This document shows, piece after piece, positions 40,992 to 50,147 of a DNA stretch of 64,000 nt (its first letter is position 1; every line of letters starts with the position of its first letter). The position numbers were made by a program, and so were the translations under genes. The DNA comes from Lentzea sp. NBRC 102530. Lineage in GTDB: Bacteria; Actinomycetota; Actinomycetes; Mycobacteriales; Pseudonocardiaceae. The stretch covers positions 310,001 to 374,000 of the forward strand of contig NZ_BSTF01000006.1 in the NCBI RefSeq assembly GCF_030269365.1, read 5' to 3'. Below the pieces are notes generated by a model. That model saw only the letters and a program-made list of their open reading frames with translations. It was not told the DNA's origin and did no database searches.

Positions 40992-42515
40992 GTGCTGGAA
41001 CTGAAGAACCTGACCGTCCACTACGGGCACAAGCGCGTCGTGCACGACGTGGACCTGACACTGGCACCCGGTCAGACGCTGGGGCTGGCGGGCGAGTCGG
41101 GCTCGGGCAAGTCGACGCTGGCGATGTCGGTGCTGCGGCTGCTGCCCAAGACCGCACGGGTCGACGGGGAGATCCTGCTCGACGGCGAGGACGTGCGCAC
41201 GATGGCGTGGGGCCGGCTGCGGGCGGTGCGGTGGGCGTCGGCGTCGGTGGTGTTCCAGGGCGCGATGCACTCGCTCAACCCCGTGCACCGCGTCGGCGAC
41301 CAGATCGCCGAGCCGATCCGCCTGCACGGCACGACCGGCAGCGTCGCCGACCTCCTCGACCAGGTCGAACTGCCCGGGGACAAGGCGCGGGCGTACCCGC
41401 ACGAGCTGTCGGGCGGGCAGAAGCAACGGGTCATGATCGCGATGGCGCTGGCGTGCGGGCCGCGACTGGTCATCGCCGACGAACCCACGACCGCGCTCGA
41501 CGTCGTGGTGCAGGCCCAGGTGCTCGCCGTGCTCCAGCGCCTGGTCGCCGAGCAGGACCTCGGACTGCTGATGATCAGCCACGACCTGTCGGTGCTCGCC
41601 GAGACGTGTGACGACCTCGCGGTGATGCAGGCGGGCGAGATCGTGGAACGAGGCCGCACTCGTGAGGTGATCGCGAACCCGCGCCACCCGCACACGGCGG
41701 CGTTGACGGCGGCGTTCCCGGTGATCGGCGACCCGGCGCACCGCTGGGCCGACCCGCGCCCCACCCCGCCGCCGTTGCTGCAGGTGCGGGACCTGAGGGT
41801 CAACTACGGCCGCACCCGCGCGGTGGACGGGGTGGATCTGACGGTCGGGCACGGCGAGATCGTGGCGCTGGTCGGTCAGTCCGGCTCCGGCAAAACGACA
41901 CTGGCTCGCACCATAATGGGGTTGCGAACGCCGTCCTCCGGTCGGGTGATCTTCGACGGGTCGGAGGTGCCCCGCGGCGGCAGGGCGCTCAAGGCGGTGC
42001 GGCGGCAGGTGCAGCTGGTGCTCCAAGATCCTTCCAGCGCGCTGAACCCGCGGCACCGGGTGTTCGACGCGGTGGCCGAGGCCCTGCGCGTGCACGGGCT
42101 GCGCGAGGACGAGGAAGCGCTGGTCACGGCCGCTGTGGAACGCGCGGAACTACGTCCGGCGAGCCTGTACCTGGACGCCCTGCCACACGAGCTGTCCGGG
42201 GGTCAGCAGCAGCGGGTGGTGATCGCCGGAGCCCTGGTGCTCGGCCCCCGGCTGCTGGTGGCCGACGAGCCCGTCGCGTCGCTGGACGCCTCGGTGCGCG
42301 GGGAGATCGTGGCGCTGCTGCTCCGGTTGCGGACCGAACTGGGCCTTGCTTCATTGATCATCACGCACGACCTAGGGCTGGCGTGGCAGATCGCCGACCG
42401 GGTCGCGGTGATGCATCAGGGGAAAATCGTGGAACAAGGCTCAGTCGAAGAAGTCCTCCTCACCCCCTCTCACGACTACACGCGCGCGCTGGTGCGTGCG
42501 GTGCCGCGGGTCTAG
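40992..42515 (+). CDS. ABC transporter ATPase, fused DppD-DppF type
   Basis: A 507-residue protein with two complete ATPase modules. Module 1 has Walker A GESGSGKST, signature LSGGQKQR and Walker B LVIADEPT. Module 2 (from about residue 260) has GQSGSGKTT, LSGGQQQR and LLVADEP. Oligopeptide importers usually use two separate ATPases; here they are fused, as in some actinomycetes and in YejF/GsiA. In module 2 the position after ADEP is Val rather than Thr. It completes the importer encoded from 37437. Confidence 0.93.
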   Translation: MLELKNLTVHYGHKRVVHDVDLTLAPGQTLGLAGESGSGKSTLAMSVLRLLPKTARVDGEILLDGEDVRTMAWGRLRAVRWASASVVFQGAMHSLNPVHRVGDQIAEPIRLHGTTGSVADLLDQVELPGDKARAYPHELSGGQKQRVMIAMALACGPRLVIADEPTTALDVVVQAQVLAVLQRLVAEQDLGLLMISHDLSVLAETCDDLAVMQAGEIVERGRTREVIANPRHPHTAALTAAFPVIGDPAHRWADPRPTPPPLLQVRDLRVNYGRTRAVDGVDLTVGHGEIVALVGQSGSGKTTLARTIMGLRTPSSGRVIFDGSEVPRGGRALKAVRRQVQLVLQDPSSALNPRHRVFDAVAEALRVHGLREDEEALVTAAVERAELRPASLYLDALPHELSGGQQQRVVIAGALVLGPRLLVADEPVASLDASVRGEIVALLLRLRTELGLASLIITHDLGLAWQIADRVAVMHQGKIVEQGSVEEVLLTPSHDYTRALVRAVPRV

Positions 42516-42518
42516 AGG

Positions 42519-43448
42519 GTGATCCCGATCGAACACGCCCGGCGCCGGGCCTCGCTGACGCCTGCCGAGATCGGGCGGGGCGGGGCCGACGGCTGGGTGG
42601 ACGTGGGCGAGGTGCCGACGCTGGCGAGGCTGGCGTGGCACGACCTGGGCCGCCCGCCCGGGGTGCTGGCCGAGCTCGCGCAGGCCAGCGAGCCCGGGCA
42701 CGTGCGGGAGCTGTGCCGGATCCTGGCCTCGACCTCCCGCGCGGACACCGCGGCGGTGTGGCGGTACCTGGCCGCGGACTGGGAACGCACCGGTGAACGC
42801 TCGGACGGGCGGCAGCGGTTCCTGCTGGACCGGGCGATGCGCGGCGAGGGCGTGGACTGGCACGACTACGCGGCGCTGATGGGTGTCTGCCGGCCCGAGG
42901 AGGTCGACGCGGCGTTCGACCGCGGCGAGGACATGGTCGGGGTCGCGGTGATCGGCCTGGCGATGTCGTGCCCGGACCCGCTGATCGCCTTACCCCTGGT
43001 GGCCCGCGCCCTGGACCACAACCGGCTGGAGGTGCGCGCGCAGGGCGCGACGGCGCTCGCGCACGTGGCCCGGCTGCACGGGGTGGTGTCGCGGGAGTGC
43101 CTGCAGGTGCTGCGCCGGCACCCCAGCGACACCGCCGAGGACGACCTGTGGACGTTCGTCGCCCACCGCAGGCTTCCGCTGTGGCTGTGGTGGCGCCGGA
43201 TCACCCGTCCAGGGCGGCGAGTTCCGCGCGCACGGCGGTCTCGGTTACGCGGTTGCGTTGCCCGAGTGCCCGACGCAGCGCGTCCTCGAAGTGATCGCGT
43301 GCGGCGTCCGGGTCTCCCGCGGCCACGGCGATGCGGCCGCGTTCGCGGGCGATGTGGCAGCGCATCTCGTCGGGTCCGTACCAGCCGCCGGGGGTCAGTT
43401 CCCACGCCCGGTCGCACTCCGCGGCCGCCCGCACGTGATCCCCGCTGA
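42519..43448 (+). CDS. Helical HEAT-like protein, unknown function, overlapping convergent gene
   Basis: The first roughly 228 residues look like a genuine helical protein: DVGEVPTLARLAWHDLGRPPGV, GHVRELCRILASTSRADTAAV and EVRAQGATALAHVARLHGVV suggest HEAT-like repeats. From about 43205 the text becomes Arg/Pro-rich and is simply the antisense of the AfsR-like gene, with no stop until 43448. The natural end was probably near 43200, which implies a lost stop codon. Start is GTG 42519, 3 bases after the ABC ATPase stop, so it may be expressed with the importer. Function is unknown. Confidence 0.6.
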   Translation: MIPIEHARRRASLTPAEIGRGGADGWVDVGEVPTLARLAWHDLGRPPGVLAELAQASEPGHVRELCRILASTSRADTAAVWRYLAADWERTGERSDGRQRFLLDRAMRGEGVDWHDYAALMGVCRPEEVDAAFDRGEDMVGVAVIGLAMSCPDPLIALPLVARALDHNRLEVRAQGATALAHVARLHGVVSRECLQVLRRHPSDTAEDDLWTFVAHRRLPLWLWWRRITRPGRRVPRARRSRLRGCVARVPDAARPRSDRVRRPGLPRPRRCGRVRGRCGSASRRVRTSRRGSVPTPGRTPRPPARDPR

Positions 43449-45918
43449 CGCGGGCCAGTTCCGCGAGCCCCAGGTGCGCACCGGCCTGCACGACCACCGC
43501 CCCCGAGCGGCGGGCCAGGCCCAGTGCGTGCCCGAAGTCCTCCCGCGCCCCGTCGAGGTCACCGGCCGCGACCTTCGCGTGGGCCCGGCCGGTGACGGCT
43601 TCGGCGGTGTCCTCGGTGGCGCCCAGTTCCGCGAGCAGCGCGCGGGCGCGTTCGATGTGCCGCAACGCGTCCGCGTGATCCCCGTCGAGCAGCGCGATCT
43701 CGCCGAGCTGGGTGAACGCCAGCGCCGCACCCCACCGGTCACCGACCCGCGTGAACGCCCGCGCGCCGTCGCGCAGCATCGCCTTGCCGGTCTCGGGGTC
43801 ACCGCCCATCCGCGCGACGAGCCCGTCGCCGACCAGCGCCAGCGCGGCGCTCCACGGGTCGTCGCCCAGCAGCCGGGTGCGCCGGTGCCACACCTGGGAG
43901 TCGTTCTCCGGCGCCCCGAGCGCCATGCCCCACATCATCGTCATGATCGGGTACCGCGGCGGCGCGTCCAGGGTGGCCAGCAGCGCGTCGGCCTGACGGA
44001 TGCGCCCGCTCTGGTCCCCGGCCGCCACCGGCCACGCGATCAGCAGGCACAGCGCGTACTCCTGCTCCCGCCCCGCGGGTGGGGTCTCGCCGCACGCGCG
44101 CAGCACGGTGTCGGCCTGCGTCGCGGCCTCGGTGCGCAGGCCCCGGCACCAGTAGTAGGTCGCCAGCGCCGCCACGAGTTCCAGCGCCAGCGCGTGGTCG
44201 TGCGCGGTCGCCCAGCCCACGGCGGCGACGAGGTTGTCGTGATCGGCCGACAGCTTGTGCAGCCACTCGATCTGCTCGTGTGCGCGCAGGTGCGGTTCGG
44301 CGTCCTGGGCCAGGCGCAGGAACCACCGCGCGTGCCGTTCCCGCAGGTCCGGCGCGTGGCTCGCGCAGAACGCCCGGATGGTGTCGAGCATCCGGTACCG
44401 GTCGTCGGCGACCTCGAGCAGTGACTTGTCCGCCAGCGACTCCAGCGTGTCCACCTCGGACTCGCACACCGCCGTCACCGCGGCCAGGCTCGCGCCGCCG
44501 GCGAACACGGAGAAGCGGGCGGCGAGGTCGCGTTCGGCGTCGGTGAGCAGGTCCCAGCTCCACTCCACGACGGCGTGCAGCGTGCGGTGCCGGGGCGCGG
44601 CGGTGCGGCTTCCCTTCGACAGCAACCGGAACCGGTCGTCGAGCCGGGCGGCGATCTCCGCGAGCGGCAGCGACCGCACCCGCGCCGCCGCGAGTTCGAT
44701 CGCGAGCGCGACGCCGTCCAGGCGCCGGCACACCTCCGCGATCAGCGCCGGGTCGGCGTGGAACCCGGGTTTCACGGCTTGCGCGCGGTCCAGGAACAGC
44801 CGCACCGCCGCCTCGGCGTCGAGCGCGGCCACGGGGCTGAGCGTCTCGCCGGTGATGCCGAGCGGTTCGCGGCTGGTGGCGAGCACCCGCACGTCCGGGC
44901 ACGCGCCGAGGACGCCGGCCAGCACGCGGGCTGCCTCGTCGACGACGTGCTCGCAGTTGTCCACCACCAGCACGACCTCGCGCACCGCCAGCGCCGCCCG
45001 CAGCCGCCCCTCGGCGCCGGGCCCGCCGGTGAGCAGCCCGGCCTCGCGCACCCCGATCCCGTCGAGCAACGCCCGCACGACGTCGGTGGTCGCGCTCAGG
45101 TCGACGAACGCCACCTCACCGGCCTCGCGGTGCGCGACCTCGACCGCGAGGCGGGTCTTGCCGGTGCCACCGGGCCCGACGAGCGTCACCAGCCGGGACT
45201 CCCGCAGCAACTTCGCCACCCGCCGCAGGTCCTCGTCGCGCCCGACGAAGCTGCTCAGCTGCGCCGGCACGCCCCGGTGCGGCGACACCGCCCGCAGCAC
45301 CTCCAGGTGCGCTGCGCTCAGCACGGGGGAGGGGTCGACACCGAGTTCCTCGGCCAGCAGCTCCCGGCCGCGCGCGAACACCTCCAGCGCCTCGCTCTGC
45401 CGCCCGGCGCGGTGCAGCGACCGCATCAGCGCCGCACGCAGGTCCTCCCGCAAGGGATGCTCGGCCAGCAGGTCGCGGAGGACCTTCTCGCTGCCGCCGG
45501 ACACCGCGCAGGTGATCAGCAGTTCGGTCAGGTTCTGCCGCGCGACCTGCACGAACGGCGCCTCGACATCCGCCAGCGCCGGTCCGCGCCACAACGCCAG
45601 CGCCTCCGCGGACCGCTCCTGCTCCAGCAGCTGCACGCACCGCAGGTGATCGACCTCCGCCGCCGAGGCGACCAGCCGGTACCCGGCCGGGTGGTGCTCG
45701 ACCACCAGCCCCGGCACCGCACGCCGCAACCGCGACACCTGCGACTGCAGCGCGTTGGCCGCCCCCGCCGGAGGCTCGGTGTACAAGCCGCCGATCAGCT
45801 GGTCGTGACCCACGATCCGCCCAGCGTCGAGCACGAGCATCGCCAGCAACGCCCGTTGCCGCGGCGCCGCGACCCCCACGCCGCCGACCTGCACCGGACC
45901 GAGCACCCCGAACCTCAC
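43201..45918 (-). CDS. AfsR/SARP-family regulator (BTAD, NB-ARC, TPR)
   Basis: A 905-residue regulator. The N-terminal winged helix (residues about 1-85: RFGVLGPVQV, NALQSQVSRLRRAV) and BTAD domain (to about 210) are SARP hallmarks. The NB-ARC ATPase has the P-loop GPGGTGKT at 248-255 and Walker B VVLVVDNCEHV. TPR-like helices fill residues about 600-905. AfsR-type proteins activate transcription, often of secondary metabolism, when ATP-bound. No biosynthetic cluster is in view; the divergent neighbour is a secreted vWA protein. Start is GTG 45918. This STAND protein has a DNA-binding domain, unlike those at 11.4 and 58.0 kb. Confidence 0.92.
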   Translation of the reverse strand: MRFGVLGPVQVGGVGVAAPRQRALLAMLVLDAGRIVGHDQLIGGLYTEPPAGAANALQSQVSRLRRAVPGLVVEHHPAGYRLVASAAEVDHLRCVQLLEQERSAEALALWRGPALADVEAPFVQVARQNLTELLITCAVSGGSEKVLRDLLAEHPLREDLRAALMRSLHRAGRQSEALEVFARGRELLAEELGVDPSPVLSAAHLEVLRAVSPHRGVPAQLSSFVGRDEDLRRVAKLLRESRLVTLVGPGGTGKTRLAVEVAHREAGEVAFVDLSATTDVVRALLDGIGVREAGLLTGGPGAEGRLRAALAVREVVLVVDNCEHVVDEAARVLAGVLGACPDVRVLATSREPLGITGETLSPVAALDAEAAVRLFLDRAQAVKPGFHADPALIAEVCRRLDGVALAIELAAARVRSLPLAEIAARLDDRFRLLSKGSRTAAPRHRTLHAVVEWSWDLLTDAERDLAARFSVFAGGASLAAVTAVCESEVDTLESLADKSLLEVADDRYRMLDTIRAFCASHAPDLRERHARWFLRLAQDAEPHLRAHEQIEWLHKLSADHDNLVAAVGWATAHDHALALELVAALATYYWCRGLRTEAATQADTVLRACGETPPAGREQEYALCLLIAWPVAAGDQSGRIRQADALLATLDAPPRYPIMTMMWGMALGAPENDSQVWHRRTRLLGDDPWSAALALVGDGLVARMGGDPETGKAMLRDGARAFTRVGDRWGAALAFTQLGEIALLDGDHADALRHIERARALLAELGATEDTAEAVTGRAHAKVAAGDLDGAREDFGHALGLARRSGAVVVQAGAHLGLAELARVSGDHVRAAAECDRAWELTPGGWYGPDEMRCHIARERGRIAVAAGDPDAARDHFEDALRRALGQRNRVTETAVRAELAALDG

Positions 45919-46082
45919 ACCCCGTGATTGTTCCCGAGTCCCAAGATCGACGAGGCCCGAACTCGCACTGCTCCACTTAGGTCGACTATCTATGCATTCC
46001 GGTGACCCCCGGTATCCGTACCGCCACGTGCGGTCTCCTTCCGTTCGGTCGGGGACGAACTCACGAGCGGAGAACGCACAGC

Positions 46083-48191
46083 ATGAGACCCATGATCACG
46101 GTCGGCACCGCACTGGTGACCACCGTGGCCCTCGCGATACCGGCGCACGCCGCCACCGGCAACCTGCCCGGCGGCACCAGCATCGGCGTCACCATCACCA
46201 GCCCCGCGAACAACTCCGTGCACCCGCCGGGCCCGGTCACCGTCACCGGCAAGGCCAGCATCGGCGAGGGCGTCGCGATCGCCGACACCGCCCTGACCTA
46301 CGTCATCGACGTGTCCGGCTCCACCGTGGGCACCGTCACGGCGGGCTGCGGCGGCAACCAGAACGGCGACAGCTACCCCTCCTCGATCCTCGACTGCGAG
46401 ATCGCCGCCGCCAGGGCGCTCAACGCCAAGGCCGCCGTCCCCAACACCGTCGTCGGCAGCGTCGGGGGCGCCGTGTTCGGCGCCAGCGCCGCGTCCCTCG
46501 ACGTCGGTCCCGCCGCCGGCGAGCAGCTGACCACCACCCCGTCCGCCGACGCCGACAACAACGGCACCAACGACATCTCCCAGGTGCTCGGCGGCGTCCA
46601 GTTCAGCGGCGCTCAGCTGTTCACCCCGCGCGACGTCGGCGGCAGCACCAACTACACCGCCGGACTGACCGCGGGCCTCGCCTCGGCGACCGCCGCACCG
46701 CAGCAGCGCAAGCTGATGATCTTCCTGTCCGACGGCGCGGGCTCCGGCAACGTCGACGCCGTGCTGCAACAGGCCGTCAACGCCGGCGTCAAGATCTTCA
46801 CCTTCGCCGTGTCCGACAACGTCGGCTGCGACATCGCGGGCAACAACTCGTTGCGCAAGATCGCCGAGACCACCGGCGGCACCTGCACCGAGGTCCCGGA
46901 CGTCTCGCAACTGCCCGACGTCGTGCCCGGCGTGATCGCCTCCAAGCTCACCGGGCTCACGCTCAAGGTCGACGGCGGCGCGGACATCCCGATCACCTCG
47001 ATCACCCCCGGCCTGCCGCAGGACGGCCCCAAGACCGTCGACTACACCGTCACCACCCCTGCCCTGACCCCCGGCGACCACCAGCTGTGCGTCACCGCCC
47101 GCGGCACGGACGGCGGAGGCGCGGGCGACGTCACCGAATGCGTCACCGTCAAGATCAACGCCCCACCCGTGGTCAAGACCGGCGGCCCGTACGCCGGACA
47201 GGAAGGCACCGACGTCGGCCTCGCCGGCACCGTCACCGACCCGGACGGCCCGTCGCTGACCACCATCTGGACCGCCACCCCGCAGTCCGGCGTCGACGCG
47301 GGCGCCACCTGCGCCTTCGGCAACGCCGCCGCCCAGACCACCACGGTCAAGTGCACCGATGACGGCGTCTGGGAACTCAAGCTCACCGCCAACGACGGCG
47401 TCAACACCGCCGTCGTCGCCACCACCACGCTCACCCTGACCAACGTCGCCCCGCAGACCAGCCTGAACGCCGACAAGACCCTGCTCACCCGCGGCACCAC
47501 GGTGAACTTCACCGCCCCGTTCACCGACATCGGCGCCAACGACACCCACACCTGCACCTTCGACTTCGACGACGGCTCACCGATCGTCAACGGCACCGTC
47601 AGCCAGGGCACCTGCAAGGGCTCCCGCACGTTCACCGCACTGGGCGCCCACACCGTCCTGGTCAAGGTCACCGACGACGACGGAGGCGCCGCCACCGCCG
47701 TCCTCAAGGTCGTCGTCTACCTGCGCGGCGAAGCCTGGGCGCTCAACGCCACCGGCCTGATCAACGTCGCCAAGACCCCGCACGCGCAATGTCCCCCCAA
47801 CGAGAACAAGACCGTCGCGAGCGTCAACGTGCTGGGCCTCGCCCAGGTCAACGCCCTGCACGCCGACTGCACCCTGGACCCGAACACCGGACGCACCGTG
47901 GCCAGCGCACGGGTGGAAGGAGCCTCACTGCTCGGAGGAGCGATCACGCTCAACGCCATCGAGGCCAAGTGCGAGAGTGACGCGAACGGCGTCGTCGGCT
48001 CGTCGAAGGTCGGCACTCTCAACGGCCAGCCCATCGGCACCGGCCCCGCCACCATCGGCATCCCCGGCGTCGCGACCGTGCACGTCAACGAAACCGCCAC
48101 CGGACCGAACGGCCAGCTGATCCAGAACGCCGTCCGCGTCCGCACCCTGCTCGGCCAGGAGATCATCCTGTCGGCCTGCCGGCTCGGCTGA
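46083..48191 (+). CDS. Secreted vWA-domain protein with PKD-like repeats and choice-of-anchor P C-terminus
   Basis: A 702-residue exported protein with a signal peptide ending AHAATG. The von Willebrand A domain holds the MIDAS residues DVSGST, the Thr in GGSTNYTAGL and LSDGAGSG. Two immunoglobulin/PKD-like segments follow (VVKTGGPYAGQEGTDVGLAG and FDFDDGSPIVNG... AHTVLVKVTDDDGG). The last roughly 160 residues (NVLGLAQVNALHADC, VARVEGASLLGG-like and VGTLNGQPIG) match the choice-of-anchor P type domain of actinomycete surface proteins. It likely mediates metal-dependent adhesion at the cell surface. GGAGAA precedes the ATG. Confidence 0.85.
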   Translation: MRPMITVGTALVTTVALAIPAHAATGNLPGGTSIGVTITSPANNSVHPPGPVTVTGKASIGEGVAIADTALTYVIDVSGSTVGTVTAGCGGNQNGDSYPSSILDCEIAAARALNAKAAVPNTVVGSVGGAVFGASAASLDVGPAAGEQLTTTPSADADNNGTNDISQVLGGVQFSGAQLFTPRDVGGSTNYTAGLTAGLASATAAPQQRKLMIFLSDGAGSGNVDAVLQQAVNAGVKIFTFAVSDNVGCDIAGNNSLRKIAETTGGTCTEVPDVSQLPDVVPGVIASKLTGLTLKVDGGADIPITSITPGLPQDGPKTVDYTVTTPALTPGDHQLCVTARGTDGGGAGDVTECVTVKINAPPVVKTGGPYAGQEGTDVGLAGTVTDPDGPSLTTIWTATPQSGVDAGATCAFGNAAAQTTTVKCTDDGVWELKLTANDGVNTAVVATTTLTLTNVAPQTSLNADKTLLTRGTTVNFTAPFTDIGANDTHTCTFDFDDGSPIVNGTVSQGTCKGSRTFTALGAHTVLVKVTDDDGGAATAVLKVVVYLRGEAWALNATGLINVAKTPHAQCPPNENKTVASVNVLGLAQVNALHADCTLDPNTGRTVASARVEGASLLGGAITLNAIEAKCESDANGVVGSSKVGTLNGQPIGTGPATIGIPGVATVHVNETATGPNGQLIQNAVRVRTLLGQEIILSACRLG

Positions 48192-48197
48192 TCCGAT

Positions 48198-48236
48198 CAC
48201 GTGCTGGGGAGCACCGCGCTAGCTCCCCAGCACGTG
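48198..48236. terminator. Bidirectional hairpin between vWA and cupin genes
   Basis: Perfect 15-bp stem CACGTGCTGGGGAGC (48198-48212) with its complement (48222-48236), 9-base loop. One arm encodes the last codons of the cupin gene and the loop contains its TAG, so the cupin message ends in the structure itself. Confidence 0.85.
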
Positions 48237-48608
48237 CCCCGTCGTCGCGTCCACGTGCGCCGGAACCTCCTCGTGCCGATCACCCACGGTCAACGTCCCG
48301 GACGGCTCGAACATCAGGATCCGCGCACCATGCGCGGACGACGGCTTGTGGAACGTCCCACGCGGCACGGTGAACACCGCACCCTTCACCAGCACCACCG
48401 CACGATCCGGCCCCCGCAGATCGATGCGCAGCTCACCGTCGAGCACCAGGAAGAACTCGTCGGTGTCGTCGTGCACGTGCCACACGTGCTCACCCTCGAC
48501 CTTCGCCACCCGCACGTCGTAGTCGTTGACACGCCCGACGATCCGGGGACTCCACAACGCCTCGAACGACGCCAACGCCTCGTCCAGCACAACAGGGTTC
48601 TCAGTCAC
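48219..48608 (-). CDS. Cupin-domain protein
   Basis: A 129-residue single-cupin protein. Motif 1 is HVWHVHDDTDEFFLVLDGEL (two His and a Glu as metal ligands) and motif 2 is GAVFTVPRGTFHKPSS. These beta-barrel proteins bind a metal and act as isomerases, dioxygenases or sensors. It is divergent from a GlxA-type AraC regulator and probably its target. Start is GTG 48608 (a TTG one codon before is possible); the ribosome site is weak. Confidence 0.85.
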   Translation of the reverse strand: MTENPVVLDEALASFEALWSPRIVGRVNDYDVRVAKVEGEHVWHVHDDTDEFFLVLDGELRIDLRGPDRAVVLVKGAVFTVPRGTFHKPSSAHGARILMFEPSGTLTVGDRHEEVPAHVDATTGHVLGS

Positions 48609-48660
48609 CAACCCAGCCTCACCGCTACCGGGCCCCAGCCGTGAGTGCTAGGAATCGCAC

Positions 48661-49632
48661 ATGCCGCAAGAATCCTCGCACCGGGTCGTCGTCATCGTCG
48701 ACGAGAACTCCAACCCCTTCGAACTCGGCTGCGCCACCGAGGTCTTCGGCCTGCACCGCCCCGAGATCGGCGGCCACCTCTACGACTTCCGCCTCTGCTC
48801 ACCCACACCGGACACGATCATGCGCGACGGGTTCTTCACCCTCACCGGCGTCACCGGCCTGGACGCCACCGAGCACGCCGACACGCTGATCGTCCCCAAC
48901 CGCCCCGACGTCGACACACCCCGCAGGCCCGACGTCCTCGCCGCCATCCGCCGAGCCCACGCCCGCGGCGCACGCCTGGTCGGATTCTGCAGCGGAGCCT
49001 TCACCCTCGCCGAAGCCGGCGTCCTCGACGGCCGCCGCGCCACCGCCCACTGGCAGTGGGCAGACGAGTTCCGCACCCGCTTCCCGTCCGTACGGCTCGA
49101 ACCCGACGTGCTGTTCGTCGACGACGGCGACATCCTCACCTCCGCCGGCAGCGCCGCCGCCCTCGACCTCGGCCTGCACCTCGTGCGCCGCGACCACGGC
49201 GCCCAGATCGCCACCTCGGTCAGCCGCCGCCTCGTCTTCGCCGCCCACCGCGACGGCGGCCAGAAGCAGTTCGTCGAACGCCCCGTCCCGCACATCCCCG
49301 ACGAGTCACTCGCCCCCACCCTCGCCTGGGCCCAACACCACCTCGACACCCCACTCACCATCGCCGACCTCGCCGCACACGCCGCCATCAGCCCCGCGAC
49401 CCTGCACCGCCGCTTCCAAGCCCAACTCGGCACCACACCACTCGCCTGGCTCACCGGCGAACGCGTCACCCTCGCCCGCCGCCTGCTCGAACTGGGAGAG
49501 AAGCGCCTCGACGTCGTCGCCCGCCGCACCGGCCTCGGCACCACCGCCCACCTCCGCACCCTGCTGCGCCGCGACACCGGCCTCACCCCGTCGCAGTACC
49601 GCCGCCGCTTCAGCCCAGCGCCCGCGCGATGA
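48661..49632 (+). CDS. GlxA-type transcriptional regulator (DJ-1/PfpI domain plus AraC HTH)
   Basis: A 323-residue regulator. The N-terminal DJ-1/PfpI-like domain (residues about 8-185) keeps the nucleophile-elbow cysteine, Cys110 in VGFCSGAF, though in regulators it is usually not catalytic. The AraC/XylS DNA-binding domain occupies the last 100 residues (LTIADLAAHAAISPATLHRRFQ, then TLLRRDTGLTPSQYRRRF). It is divergent from the cupin gene 52 bases away and most likely activates it. Its 3' end overlaps the GrpB gene by 23 bases. Confidence 0.9.
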   Translation: MPQESSHRVVVIVDENSNPFELGCATEVFGLHRPEIGGHLYDFRLCSPTPDTIMRDGFFTLTGVTGLDATEHADTLIVPNRPDVDTPRRPDVLAAIRRAHARGARLVGFCSGAFTLAEAGVLDGRRATAHWQWADEFRTRFPSVRLEPDVLFVDDGDILTSAGSAAALDLGLHLVRRDHGAQIATSVSRRLVFAAHRDGGQKQFVERPVPHIPDESLAPTLAWAQHHLDTPLTIADLAAHAAISPATLHRRFQAQLGTTPLAWLTGERVTLARRLLELGEKRLDVVARRTGLGTTAHLRTLLRRDTGLTPSQYRRRFSPAPAR

Positions 49633-50146
49633 TCCCCTCCACCACCTGCGTCTTCGCATCCGCGTAGTCCTGCACGCGTTCCCACGTCCGCACCGCGAGC
49701 TCCCGCTTCACCCGCTCGTACTCCGCCCGCTCCTCAGGACGCGAGCGCAGCCGGTCCCGGAACGCCAGCATCCGCTGCACCTCGACGCAGCCGGGGGAGA
49801 AGACGTGCATGTTCACGTTCGGCGACGTGCCCTTGACCAGCCGGTGCTCGTACCAGCCGGGCTCCCGCAACCGCAGGTAGTAACCCGCCTGCACCAACGC
49901 CGGCACATACGCGGCCTCATCAGCCGAATCCGGCACCACCAGCAGCACGTCGATCAACGGCTTCGCCGCCAGCCCCGGCACCGACGTCGACCCGCAGTGC
50001 TCCACCAGCACCACCCGATCACCCAGCGCCGCCCGGATCTTCGCCTCCTCCACGGCGTACCACCGCGGCCACTCGGCGTTGTACTCCTCCAACGTCACCG
50101 GCGCGTTGTGCGGCGGCTCCGGTGTCACGTACTCGACGTCCGACAT
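49610..50146 (-). CDS. GrpB-family nucleotidyltransferase-fold protein
   Basis: A 178-residue GrpB/UPF0157 protein. The nucleotidyltransferase core is visible as VVLVEHCGSTSVPGLAAKPLIDVLLVV (GS motif followed by xDxx Asp). Typical C-terminal helices follow (RMLAFRDRLRSRPEERAEYERVKREL). The reaction is unknown for most members. GGGAGC precedes the ATG at 50146, which is one base after the polymerase-domain stop, so it is the last gene of the NHEJ operon transcript. Confidence 0.88.
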   Translation of the reverse strand: MSDVEYVTPEPPHNAPVTLEEYNAEWPRWYAVEEAKIRAALGDRVVLVEHCGSTSVPGLAAKPLIDVLLVVPDSADEAAYVPALVQAGYYLRLREPGWYEHRLVKGTSPNVNMHVFSPGCVEVQRMLAFRDRLRSRPEERAEYERVKRELAVRTWERVQDYADAKTQVVEGIIARALG

Positions 50147-50147
50147 C

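Noticed and set aside
43201..45918. AfsR-like STAND protein as a third defence NLR
   Set aside because: It has an N-terminal SARP DNA-binding and BTAD domain, so it is a transcription regulator.
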